Source of the DNA: Acidobacteriaceae bacterium
GTDB taxonomy: Bacteria; Acidobacteriota; Terriglobia; Terriglobales; Acidobacteriaceae
Direction: 5' to 3'
Assembly: GCA_003164255.1 (NCBI GenBank)
Contig: PLST01000204.1
Span: 1 to 30,798, forward strand
Length of the DNA stretch: 30,798 nt
The notes under the pieces are model-generated. The model saw only the letters and a list, made by a program, of their open reading frames with translations. It was not told where the DNA came from and made no database searches. A program made the translations under genes and the position numbers. The number at the start of each line of letters is the position of its first letter. Within the stretch, counting starts at the first letter, position 1. Positions 8,085-16,155 of the stretch are shown piece after piece.

Positions 8085-10613
8085 ATGATGAAACAACTCA
8101 CACTCCTCCTTCTCTGTTCGAGCGCATTGTGCGCAGGACAATCCGCACCGGACCAGTCGGTCTGGTCAACGCCGTATGTAGGAACGCAGGCGGCGCCGTC
8201 AGATGCAGCCGGACGGCAAACGGATACGGGGCAAAACATCCCTCAGGCATCCGACCGGATGGGTGCCGTTCTGCCAACGGGCGCATCGGCCCCGTCGACG
8301 CCGGCTTCGACCGTCCAGGAAACGGCTCCACGGCCTGCAGTGAGAATTGCAGGGCCTCTCAGGACCAAATCAGAGTTCGAGCAATATGCAGAAGATGCAA
8401 CTGGACGGTTGTTGCCCGTTTACGGGCGCCAGTTGTTCGACGAGGTTCCGACCACGTTTGCACCGGTGGAGAACATTCCGGTGCCTGAGGACTATGTGCT
8501 GGGGCCGGGCGATCAACTGCTCATTCGCGCCTGGGGCAAGATCGACCTGGACGCGCACGTCACGGTGGACAGAAACGGCCAGATTAATTTGCCCAGGGTG
8601 GGAACGCTGACGGTGGCAGGGTTGCGCTATGCACAGTTGGAAGGCTTCCTGCGCTCGGCGATCGGCGCCCTGTTCAGAGATTTTGAACTCAACGTCGCTT
8701 TGGGCCGGCTGCGCACAATTCAAGTGTATGTGCTGGGCAACGCCCGCCAGTCGGGCGCCTACACGGTAAGCTCACTGAGCACACTGGTGAATACACTGTT
8801 CGCCTCGGGAGGACCTTCGGCGACGGGCACCATGCGCCACATTGAGCTGCGGCGCGATGGAAAGACAGTTTCAGAGTTCGATCTCTATGACTTGATGGAG
8901 AGGGGCGACAAGTCTCACGACGCAAGGCTGCTACCGGGCGACGTGATTTTCATTCCGCACATCGGACCGCAGATCGCGATCAGTGGAGACGTGAATACGC
9001 CCGGAATCTTCGAGCTGAGCGGCGCGAGCACTGTAGGCAGCGCCCTGGAAGGCGCGGGCGGCATGACCAGCCTCGCCGACGGCGAACGGCTCGTTCTCGA
9101 GCGCATTGAAGCGCATCGAAGCCGGGCCGTGGAAGAGTTCGCCCTGGATGACGCGGGAAAAGAGCGGCCGGTAAGAGATGGCGATCTGCTGCGAGTCTTT
9201 CCGTTGTCGCCGAAATTTGCCAACGCGATAACATTGCGCGGCAATGTGGCTGAGCCCGGACTCTATCCCTGGAAAGAGGGGATGCGGGTCTCGGATCTGA
9301 TTCCCTCGCGGGCTGCCTTGATCACGCGGAACTATTGGAACAGGCAGAACCATCTGGTGCGCACGGAGCCGGCCCGTCCATTCGCCAACTCGAGCGAAGG
9401 GGCGATCGGAAACCCGGCAATGGATGGCGCCTCGAGCGGGCAAGGCGAATTCCCCGGCAATCAGCGACAGCAGGTGGCGGGCGGGCAAGGTCGCGATATG
9501 CAGCGGAATCGTGATTCCAACGATCCCCTCAAGCAAAACAACAATTCTCTCGACCAGGATAACGATTCCCTTGGCCAGACCAACGACGGCGGGACAAGGC
9601 AAGGCGTCGATGGGCTCGAAGCGGGGAAGTCACGGGACGTGACCTCCATTGGCAAGAACAGCGCTGAGATCAACTGGGAATACGCCCTGATTGAGCGGCT
9701 CGATGAACGCGATCTGAGCACGCAGCTGATCCCATTTCGCCTGGCCAGCGCAATCGACGATCCGGCATCGGCGGCCAACCAGGTTCTGAAGCCAGGCGAC
9801 GTGGTAACGATTTTTTCGCGAGCCGACCTTGAACTGCCGATGGACAAGCACGCAACCTTTGTGCGGATCGGCGGAGAAGTGAATGCACCGGGCGTGTACC
9901 GCGTGAGCTCCGGCGAAACTCTGAGAGACCTGGTGGCCAGGGCTGGGGGACTGACCGAACACTCCTACTTGTATGCATCAGTTTTTACGCGCCTATCGAC
10001 GCGGAATGCCCAGGAAGCACAGCTGCGGCAGTCGTCAGAGCAGATGCAGAATGAATTGGTCTCCAAATTCGCGAATGCGGCCCCGCAGCCTGGACAAACA
10101 GCGGCGGACCAACAGGCGCAACTCGCCTTGCAGCAGACCGCGCTGGCCCAATTGAATTCCATCAAGCCCACCGGCCGGGTTGTTCTGAACATGCAGCCCG
10201 CAGCGGCGGAGGTTTCCGACATTCCGACATTCCCGTTGGAAGACGGGGACACGTTCTACATTCCACCTCGGCTGAGCACGGTTGCAGTGGCCGGGGAAGT
10301 GTACAACGCAAACGCGTTTCGTTACGAGCCGGGGGCGCGGCTGATCAGCTACTTGAACGCCGCTGGCGGTGCGACGCGCTCGGCAGACCAAAAGCGCATG
10401 TTCGTGATTCGAGCAGATGGCACCGTCGTGAGCCGGCAATCGCGGAATACCCACTCCCACGGCAGCTACGACAATCTAAGGCTTTTGCCGGGGGATGCCA
10501 TCATTGTGCCGGAGAAGATCCGCGTGTCGTCGCCGATGAACACGCTTCTGCAGGCAACCCAGCTCGCCTCCGAACTCGCACTGACGGGAGCTGCTGTCAG
10601 CGTACTGAAGTAA
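8085..10613 (+). CDS. Outer-membrane polysaccharide export protein with SLBB repeats
   Basis: This Wza/KpsD-like protein should form the outer-membrane and periplasmic channel for the polymer. An N-terminal signal peptide (MMKQLTLLLLCSSALCA) is followed by a low-complexity linker. The export domain starts near residue 135 (YVLGPGD). Five SLBB-like segments follow, each of the pattern GxVxxPGxY...GG: QVYVLGNARQSGAY, IAISGDVNTPGIF, ITLRGNVAEPGLY, VRIGGEVNAPGVY and VAVAGEVYNANAF. Between the third and fourth lies an Asn/Gln-rich insert with three heptad repeats. At 842 residues it is far longer than E. coli Wza (about 380), closer to large multi-SLBB exporters. A lipobox is not evident, because the residue before the candidate cysteine is leucine. 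The open frame begins at a TTG at 8076; ATG 8085 or 8088 is preferred because it begins the signal peptide directly. Confidence 0.9.
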   Translation: MMKQLTLLLLCSSALCAGQSAPDQSVWSTPYVGTQAAPSDAAGRQTDTGQNIPQASDRMGAVLPTGASAPSTPASTVQETAPRPAVRIAGPLRTKSEFEQYAEDATGRLLPVYGRQLFDEVPTTFAPVENIPVPEDYVLGPGDQLLIRAWGKIDLDAHVTVDRNGQINLPRVGTLTVAGLRYAQLEGFLRSAIGALFRDFELNVALGRLRTIQVYVLGNARQSGAYTVSSLSTLVNTLFASGGPSATGTMRHIELRRDGKTVSEFDLYDLMERGDKSHDARLLPGDVIFIPHIGPQIAISGDVNTPGIFELSGASTVGSALEGAGGMTSLADGERLVLERIEAHRSRAVEEFALDDAGKERPVRDGDLLRVFPLSPKFANAITLRGNVAEPGLYPWKEGMRVSDLIPSRAALITRNYWNRQNHLVRTEPARPFANSSEGAIGNPAMDGASSGQGEFPGNQRQQVAGGQGRDMQRNRDSNDPLKQNNNSLDQDNDSLGQTNDGGTRQGVDGLEAGKSRDVTSIGKNSAEINWEYALIERLDERDLSTQLIPFRLASAIDDPASAANQVLKPGDVVTIFSRADLELPMDKHATFVRIGGEVNAPGVYRVSSGETLRDLVARAGGLTEHSYLYASVFTRLSTRNAQEAQLRQSSEQMQNELVSKFANAAPQPGQTAADQQAQLALQQTALAQLNSIKPTGRVVLNMQPAAAEVSDIPTFPLEDGDTFYIPPRLSTVAVAGEVYNANAFRYEPGARLISYLNAAGGATRSADQKRMFVIRADGTVVSRQSRNTHSHGSYDNLRLLPGDAIIVPEKIRVSSPMNTLLQATQLASELALTGAAVSVLK
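9519..9581 (+). repeat. Three degenerate 21-base tandem repeats inside the export gene
   Basis: Three consecutive 21-base units begin AACGATCCC, AACAATTCT and AACGATTCC, and a partial unit (AACGAC) follows. They encode the heptads NDPLKQN, NNSLDQD and NDSLGQT within an Asn/Gln-rich linker of the SLBB export protein. In-frame heptad copies suggest the linker grew by slippage. Confidence 0.7.
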
Positions 10614-10645
10614 CTTGGGCAGCGGCGCCGCGCGACAGGAACCAT

Positions 10646-11908
10646 GTGATGAGAAATGGAATGACACCGAACGAGACAACATTGACGATGCAGGCCGAAG
10701 AGCTCACGGACGAACAGATTTCGCCGAGGAGGCAGGATCCGCTCGTCGGAGTCCTATTGATTGAGTCGCTCACCAGCATAGCGCGGGAGAAACTGCTGAT
10801 TGCGAAAGTTGCCGGGTTTGCCATGGTTGTTGGGCTGGGGATCAGCCTGGTACTTCCCGTCCGCTACACGGCGACGACCAGCATCATGACCCCGCAGCAA
10901 ACGCAGTCATCGGCAGCGATGCTGATGAACCAGCTTGTGAATCCCAATGCAAGTTCCCTGGCCGCGGCGGCCTCGGCCGGGCTAGGCCTAAGAAATCCGA
11001 ACGATCTCTATATCGGTCTGCTCGACTCGAGGACGGTGACTGACGCGATCATCCAAAAATACGAGTTGATGAAGGTCTACAAGGCGGCCGATATGACAGC
11101 AGCTCGAAAAGAGCTGTCTGAGCACACCAGCGTAACTTCGGAAAAGAGCGGACTCATTGCCATCTCCGTTACCGAGAAGGACAAAGCCCGCGCAGCAGAT
11201 CTGGCGAATGACTACACCGCAGAACTTCGCAACCTGACCAAGACGCTGGCCGTGACCGAGGCGGCGCAAAGGCGCCTTTTTTACGATGACCAACTGAAGC
11301 GTGCCAAAGATGACTTGATCGCGGCGCAGGTAACTTTCCAGAAGATTCGGCAGGGCAGGGGCCTTATTCAATTGGACGCCCAGACGCGGTCGCTGCTCGA
11401 GAACCTTGCGGTGCTGCATGCGCAAGTGGCGGCCAAGCAGGTGGAGTTGCAGGCACTGCGTTCCTACTCGACAGAGCAGAATCCAAGTGTTCAGCTTGCG
11501 GAGAATCAGCTTTCGACCCTTCAGGCGCAGGTGGCCCGGCTGGATGAGAGCAACAACTCCTCCACGCCGTCGAAGCTTGGCCTTGAAGACGTTTCTGGTG
11601 CTGGTGTCGATTATCTTCGCGCCGAGCACGAGCTGCAATACCGGCAGACGCTGTTCGACCTGCTGGTGAGGCAGTACGATGCAGCCCGGCTCGATGAAGC
11701 CAAGGACGCTGCTGTGATCCAGGTAGTGGTACCTGCCACTCCTCCGGACCGCAAGTCTTCGCCGCATCGAGCTCAGATCGTCATCATGTGTACCTTGCTG
11801 GGCATCTTTGCCGCGCTCTTTTACCTGTTTATCCGGAACGGGGCCAACCGGAATCCGGATCTCTACCGATCGCTGATCGATCTGAAGTCCGCAATGCTTG
11901 GCCGGTAG
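10646..11908 (+). CDS. Wzz-like chain-length determinant (polysaccharide co-polymerase)
   Basis: The 420-residue protein has the classic layout of an inner-membrane co-polymerase. There is a cytoplasmic N-terminus, a first transmembrane helix at about 51-71 (LLIAKVAGFAMVVGLGISLVL), and the post-membrane PVRYTATTSIM segment of the Wzz domain. A long helical, coiled-coil periplasmic part with a GNVR-like region (YRQTLFDLLVRQYDAARLDE) follows. A PxxPxxP-like stretch (VVPATPPDRKSSPHR) leads into the second helix at about 378-396. No Walker motifs or tyrosine cluster follow, so it is not a Wzc-type kinase. It should set polymer length with the Wzy protein and contact the export channel encoded just upstream. 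The open frame starts with GTG 10646 directly followed by ATG 10649; an AGGA lies five to eight bases before them. Confidence 0.9.
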   Translation: MMRNGMTPNETTLTMQAEELTDEQISPRRQDPLVGVLLIESLTSIAREKLLIAKVAGFAMVVGLGISLVLPVRYTATTSIMTPQQTQSSAAMLMNQLVNPNASSLAAAASAGLGLRNPNDLYIGLLDSRTVTDAIIQKYELMKVYKAADMTAARKELSEHTSVTSEKSGLIAISVTEKDKARAADLANDYTAELRNLTKTLAVTEAAQRRLFYDDQLKRAKDDLIAAQVTFQKIRQGRGLIQLDAQTRSLLENLAVLHAQVAAKQVELQALRSYSTEQNPSVQLAENQLSTLQAQVARLDESNNSSTPSKLGLEDVSGAGVDYLRAEHELQYRQTLFDLLVRQYDAARLDEAKDAAVIQVVVPATPPDRKSSPHRAQIVIMCTLLGIFAALFYLFIRNGANRNPDLYRSLIDLKSAMLGR

Positions 11909-11982
11909 CAGCACGGTGTACAAGCACCCTCCGAAGGAGGGGCAGTTTCCGCTCTACAAGAACTTTGCAAAGGAGTACGGCC

Positions 11983-13326
11983 ATGATTGCCGAGGTTTCC
12001 TGCACGCATCTGGACAGCTTTCTGGAGAAAATCGAGAGGCGGAGCCTGACTGCCGGCATTGTCGGCCTCGGCTACGTAGGGCTCCCTCTAACACGACTCT
12101 TCACGAGTCAGGGGTTCCGGGTTCTCGGCTTCGACATCGACGCGAAGAAAACGGAAATGTTGATGGCCGGGGAGAGCTACATCCGCCACATCCCCTCATC
12201 GGAAGTGGCGGAGATGCGCCGGGATGACCGCCTGTTGGCGACGACCGATTTCGCATCCATCTGCCAGGCGGATACTCTGAGCATCTGCGTTCCAACTCCG
12301 CTCGACAAGTTTCGCCAGCCGGACCTCACGGCGATCCGGGAAACCGCGGAAGCGCTCACACCCCATCTGAGGCCGGGGCAACTGGTCATTCTCGAAAGCA
12401 CGACTTATCCGGGCACGACGACCGAGGTTGTACTGCCGATCCTGAGACGGTCGGGGCTGAAGCTCGGCGAAGAACTCTTTGTGGGCTACTCCCCGGAACG
12501 GGAGGACCCCGCAAACCCGCACTTTACAGCGCGCACGATTCCGAAGGTGGTGGGCGCGAACGACCCTACCTCGCGCCGTGCACTTGAGAGCTTTTACAAG
12601 GCCTGCTTCGACCAGATTGTTCCGGTCTCGTCATGTGAAGCAGCGGAGATGGCAAAGATTCTTGAGAATATCTACCGCTGCGTGAACATTGCTTTAGTGA
12701 ACGAGATGAAGTTGTTATGTCAGCGGATGGGTCTAAATATCTGGGAGATCGTGGACGCAGCCAAGACGAAGCCGTTCGGGTTCCAGGCATTTTATCCGGG
12801 ACCCGGGCTGGGCGGTCACTGCATTCCGATCGATCCGTACTACCTCTCGTGGAAAGCACGGGAGTTCGACTTCACGACCCGATTTATTGAACTGGCGGGC
12901 GAAGTGAATACCAACATGCCTTACGAGGTGGTGACCCGGGTCGCTGAACAGTTGAATACGAGGGGCATCTCGACCAACTCAGCGCGGCTGTTGATCCTGG
13001 GCCTGGCCTACAAGAAGAATGTGGACGACTGCCGGGAATCTCCCTCAATCAAGATTCTCAAGCTGCTGGCCGAGCGAGGATTCGATCTCAGGTATTTCGA
13101 TCCTCATGTTAAGGGTTACCGGTCGCATCGCTATGGGGCATTGGCGGGGATCGAGTTGGATGAACTTACGGACGAGGCGCTCCTGCAGTCGGACGCGACG
13201 CTGATCCTTACCGACCATGATGCGTTCGACTACGAACGTATCGTCCGGCTGTCCCCTCTCGTTTTCGACACCCGGAATGCAACGCGCAACGTGGCAGAGC
13301 ACAGGGAAAAGATCACTCTTGCGTGA
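11983..13326 (+). CDS. wbpA: UDP-N-acetylhexosamine 6-dehydrogenase (WbpA-like)
   Basis: This cytosolic NAD-dependent enzyme oxidises C6 of a UDP-N-acetylhexosamine to the carboxylate. The Rossmann motif GIVGLGYVGLP is at about 25-35. The catalytic cysteine is residue 280 in GPGLGGHCIPIDPYYL, and the C-terminal UDP-binding domain has the usual GLAYKKNVDDCRESPS segment. Length (447) and the GGHCIPIDP motif match the UDP-GlcNAc/UDP-ManNAc dehydrogenase group more than UDP-glucose dehydrogenase. WbpA is preferred over WecC because genes for the next three steps of the WbpA pathway follow directly. The ATG at 11983 is chosen for the AAAGGAG seven bases upstream; the frame is open further back but overlaps the preceding gene. 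Only 13 bases separate its stop from the next start. Confidence 0.88.
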   Translation: MIAEVSCTHLDSFLEKIERRSLTAGIVGLGYVGLPLTRLFTSQGFRVLGFDIDAKKTEMLMAGESYIRHIPSSEVAEMRRDDRLLATTDFASICQADTLSICVPTPLDKFRQPDLTAIRETAEALTPHLRPGQLVILESTTYPGTTTEVVLPILRRSGLKLGEELFVGYSPEREDPANPHFTARTIPKVVGANDPTSRRALESFYKACFDQIVPVSSCEAAEMAKILENIYRCVNIALVNEMKLLCQRMGLNIWEIVDAAKTKPFGFQAFYPGPGLGGHCIPIDPYYLSWKAREFDFTTRFIELAGEVNTNMPYEVVTRVAEQLNTRGISTNSARLLILGLAYKKNVDDCRESPSIKILKLLAERGFDLRYFDPHVKGYRSHRYGALAGIELDELTDEALLQSDATLILTDHDAFDYERIVRLSPLVFDTRNATRNVAEHREKITLA

Positions 13327-13339
13327 GAAAGAAGGCAAC

Positions 13340-15010
13340 GTGGCAAAGAATATTGCTGTGGTAGGAAACGGATACTGGGGCAAGAACCTGGTGAGGAATT
13401 TTGCCGAGCTCGGCGTGTTGCGGGCAGTGTGCGACGACAATCCGGTGGGCGAGGCTAATATCAGGGCCAAACACCCCGACGTGCTGTGCTACCGGGATTA
13501 TGAAGAAGTTCTCGGAGATCAGCAGATTACCGCCGTGGTTCTGGCGACACCGGCCGTACTCCATTTCAAGATGGCCCAGCGGGCCCTTTCGGCAGGTAAG
13601 GATGTGTACGTGGAAAAGCCGCTTGCGCTCAAGGCATGCGAAGGTGAGCAGCTGTTGGAACTGGCGACGCGGCGAGGCCGGTTGTTGATGGTAGGTCACA
13701 TTCTGCAGTACCATCCGGCGGTGAAAAAGCTGAAAGAACTTATAAGAACCGGAGCCCTGGGCCGCATCGAGTACATCTATTCGAATCGCCTGAACATGGG
13801 TAAGATCCGAGCCGAGGAGAACATCCTGTGGAGTTTTGCTCCACACGATATCAGCGTTGTGCTGGGTCTGCTTGGCGAGACTCCGCAATCTGTGACCTGT
13901 GAGGGAGGCGACTACATTGGCCAGCATGTTGCCGATGTGACGGTGAGTCAGTTCAGCTTTGCCAACGGCGTGCGCGCGCACATTTTTGTGAGCTGGCTTC
14001 ATCCGTTCAAGGAGCAGCGACTGGTGGTGATCGGATCGGAGCAGATGGCGGTCTTCGACGATATGGCAGCCGACAAGCTGGTATTGTATCCGCACCGCGT
14101 GGAGTGGATCGATCGCGTTCCGAACGCGGTCAAGGCGAACGCAGTGCCGGTGGATCTGGAACAGGAAGAGCCGCTCAGGAACGAGTGTCTTGAATTCATC
14201 GAGTGCATCCGGACACGGCGCAATCCGCTGACCGACGGCGCGGAGGGTCTGCGCGTGCTGCGCGTACTGAACGCATGCGAGCAGGCGATGGAGTCGCACA
14301 AGACGGTGCACCTGAGCGCGGAAGACGCGCCGCAGGCAAAACCCTATTTTGCGCATCCCACCGCGATTGTGGACGAGCCTTGCGAAATTGGCGCGGGCAC
14401 CAAGATATGGCATCACTCGCACATTCTGAAGAACGCCAAAATCGGCGAGCGGTGCATCTTCGGGCAGAACTGCCAGGTGGCTGGAAACGTCGTGATCGGC
14501 AACAACGTGAAGGTGCAGAACAACGTATCGATTTACGAGGGGACGGTCGTGGAAGACGACGTATTTCTAGGCCCGTCCTGTGTACTGACCAATGTGACCA
14601 ACCCGCGATCCCAGGTCAATCGCCACGAACTTTACGAGAAGACGATCATTCGCCGCGGCGCAACGGTGGGCGCGAACGCCACCATTGTCTGCGGCATTGA
14701 ACTGGGACGCTATGCTTTTATCGCAGCGGGCGCAGTAGTGGCGCGCAACGCGCCTGATTACGCACTGATGATGGGAAACCCGGCGCGCCAGTCAGGTTGG
14801 ATGAGCCGCCACGGTCATCGCCTTTCCGATCCGGACCCAGATGGGGTAATGCGCTGCCCGGAAAGCGGCTTCCGCTACAAGGAAGTAGAGCCCGGGCTGA
14901 TGCGGTGCCTCGACCTGGACGAAGATGCCCCGCTTCAAAAGGAGCTGAGCACCGGCTCAAAAACGTACGACGAATTCAAGGCCCAGCCGGCCTTGCAGGG
15001 AGCCTTGTGA
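13340..15010 (+). CDS. Fused sugar 3-dehydrogenase / N-acetyltransferase (WbpB-WbpD type)
   Basis: Residues 1-325 are a Gfo/Idh/MocA NAD-dependent oxidoreductase: GNGYWGKN at 8-15, EKP at 92-94 with the family's conserved lysine 93, and the HDISVVLGLLGE segment. Residues about 335-510 are a left-handed beta-helix acyltransferase with hexapeptide repeats (AKIGERCIFGQNCQVAGNV, GNNVKVQNNVSIYEGTV) and the GNPAR ending. The tail has CPESGFRY...MRC, which I associate with WbpD/WlbB proteins. In Pseudomonas aeruginosa these steps are separate proteins: WbpB oxidises C3 of UDP-GlcNAcA, WbpE transaminates, and WbpD acetylates the 3-amine. Here the first and last are on one 556-residue chain. The start is GTG 13340 with GAAGG four bases upstream. 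An upstream extension to 13217 overlaps the dehydrogenase and is rejected. The stop overlaps the next ATG by one base. Confidence 0.88.
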   Translation: MAKNIAVVGNGYWGKNLVRNFAELGVLRAVCDDNPVGEANIRAKHPDVLCYRDYEEVLGDQQITAVVLATPAVLHFKMAQRALSAGKDVYVEKPLALKACEGEQLLELATRRGRLLMVGHILQYHPAVKKLKELIRTGALGRIEYIYSNRLNMGKIRAEENILWSFAPHDISVVLGLLGETPQSVTCEGGDYIGQHVADVTVSQFSFANGVRAHIFVSWLHPFKEQRLVVIGSEQMAVFDDMAADKLVLYPHRVEWIDRVPNAVKANAVPVDLEQEEPLRNECLEFIECIRTRRNPLTDGAEGLRVLRVLNACEQAMESHKTVHLSAEDAPQAKPYFAHPTAIVDEPCEIGAGTKIWHHSHILKNAKIGERCIFGQNCQVAGNVVIGNNVKVQNNVSIYEGTVVEDDVFLGPSCVLTNVTNPRSQVNRHELYEKTIIRRGATVGANATIVCGIELGRYAFIAAGAVVARNAPDYALMMGNPARQSGWMSRHGHRLSDPDPDGVMRCPESGFRYKEVEPGLMRCLDLDEDAPLQKELSTGSKTYDEFKAQPALQGAL

Positions 15011-16155
15011 TGGAAGTTCCTCTTCTCGACCTGAAAGCGCAATACGCAACCATCAAGAACGACGTTGTGAAGTCGGTCACCGATGTCTTGGACTCGCAAA
15101 TCTGCATCGGTGGCCCAAAGCTGGCCGAACTCGAGCGGGGGGTTGCCGCGCTCAGCGGATGTGGATATGGGGTCGGAGTATCGAGCGGCACAGATGCGCT
15201 GCTCTGCTGCCTGATGGCCCTTGGAATCGGCGCAGGCGACGAGGTGATTACGACACCCTTCACCTTCTTTGCCACCGCAGGATCCATCGCCCGGACTGGT
15301 GCCACGCCCGTATTCGTCGACATCGATCCAGCCACCTATAACATCGACCCGAACCAAATTGAGTCGAGGATCACCAGCCGGACAAAGGCTATCCTGCCCG
15401 TACACCTGTACGGCCAGATGTGCGACATGGATCCAATCATGGAGATTGCCGCACGGCACGGTATTTTTGTGATCGAAGACGCCGCGCAGTCGATTTCGGC
15501 AACCTACAAGGGCCGCAGCGCAGGAAGTATCGGCACTGTTGGCTGCTTCAGCTTTTTCCCAAGCAAGAACCTGGGTGCGGCAGGCGACGGCGGAATGATT
15601 GTGACGAATGACCAGGCGCTGGCCGAGAAGATCAGTCTGTTCCGAAACCACGGCGCAAAACCGAAATATTACCACAAGTTTGTGGGCGGAAACTTCCGCC
15701 TCGATCCTCTCCAAGCTGCAATTCTGCTGGTGAAGCTTCCGAATCTGGATGCCTGGTCGGCAGCACGCCGCCGTAACGCCGCCTACTACAACGGACGGTT
15801 GAAGGAAGCAGGTATTGAGACGCCTTTCGTCGCACCCGAATGCGTGAGCGTGTGCAACCAGTACGTGGTCCGCGTGGACAATCGCGAGGAGTTGAGGGCG
15901 AAATTGAAAGTCGCCGGAATTGGCACGGAGGTGTACTATCCCGTGCCACTGCATCTGCAAGCGTGCTTTGCGTCTCTGGGCTACAGCAGGGGGGACCTGC
16001 CCCATGCGGAAAAGGCCGCCGACGAAGTGCTTGCCTTGCCGGTCTATCCCGAACTGACTCCAGCCATGCTCGCCTATGTTGCCGATACATTGCTTGCGTC
16101 AGTCGAAGCCGGCAGTGGAAAGCATTCCGCCGACCTGGCGGGAATCGGCCGATGA
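15010..16155 (+). CDS. wbpE: PLP-dependent UDP-3-keto-sugar aminotransferase (WbpE-like)
   Basis: This 381-residue DegT/DnrJ/EryC1 family enzyme shows the N-terminal MEVPLLDLKAQY typical of WbpE/WlbC. It has the SSGTDAL phosphate-binding turn at about 58-64, VIEDAAQS with PLP-contacting aspartate 157, and the Schiff-base lysine 186 in FFPSKNLG. It should transfer an amino group to C3 of the 3-keto-uronic acid made by the oxidoreductase half of the preceding protein, giving the substrate for that protein's acetyltransferase half. The ATG overlaps the preceding TGA by one base (TGATG) and the stop overlaps the next ATG by four bases, so translational coupling is likely. The frame is open further upstream but inside the preceding gene. 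Confidence 0.9.
   Translation: MEVPLLDLKAQYATIKNDVVKSVTDVLDSQICIGGPKLAELERGVAALSGCGYGVGVSSGTDALLCCLMALGIGAGDEVITTPFTFFATAGSIARTGATPVFVDIDPATYNIDPNQIESRITSRTKAILPVHLYGQMCDMDPIMEIAARHGIFVIEDAAQSISATYKGRSAGSIGTVGCFSFFPSKNLGAAGDGGMIVTNDQALAEKISLFRNHGAKPKYYHKFVGGNFRLDPLQAAILLVKLPNLDAWSAARRRNAAYYNGRLKEAGIETPFVAPECVSVCNQYVVRVDNREELRAKLKVAGIGTEVYYPVPLHLQACFASLGYSRGDLPHAEKAADEVLALPVYPELTPAMLAYVADTLLASVEAGSGKHSADLAGIGR

Noticed and set aside
8085..8145. Lipoprotein signal in the export protein
   Set aside because: The residue before the candidate cysteine is leucine, which signal peptidase II does not normally accept, so an ordinary signal peptide is more likely.
10988..11923. Open frame of 311 codons on the minus strand
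   Set aside because: It is antisense to the Wzz-like gene and lacks domain features or a ribosome-binding site.
13313..14422. Open frame of 369 codons on the minus strand
   Set aside because: It lies opposite the fused oxidoreductase-acetyltransferase and has no recognisable domain; it is a codon-bias shadow.
14935..16005. Open frame of 356 codons on the minus strand
   Set aside because: It is opposite the WbpE-like aminotransferase, which carries all family motifs; the minus-strand peptide resembles nothing known to me.
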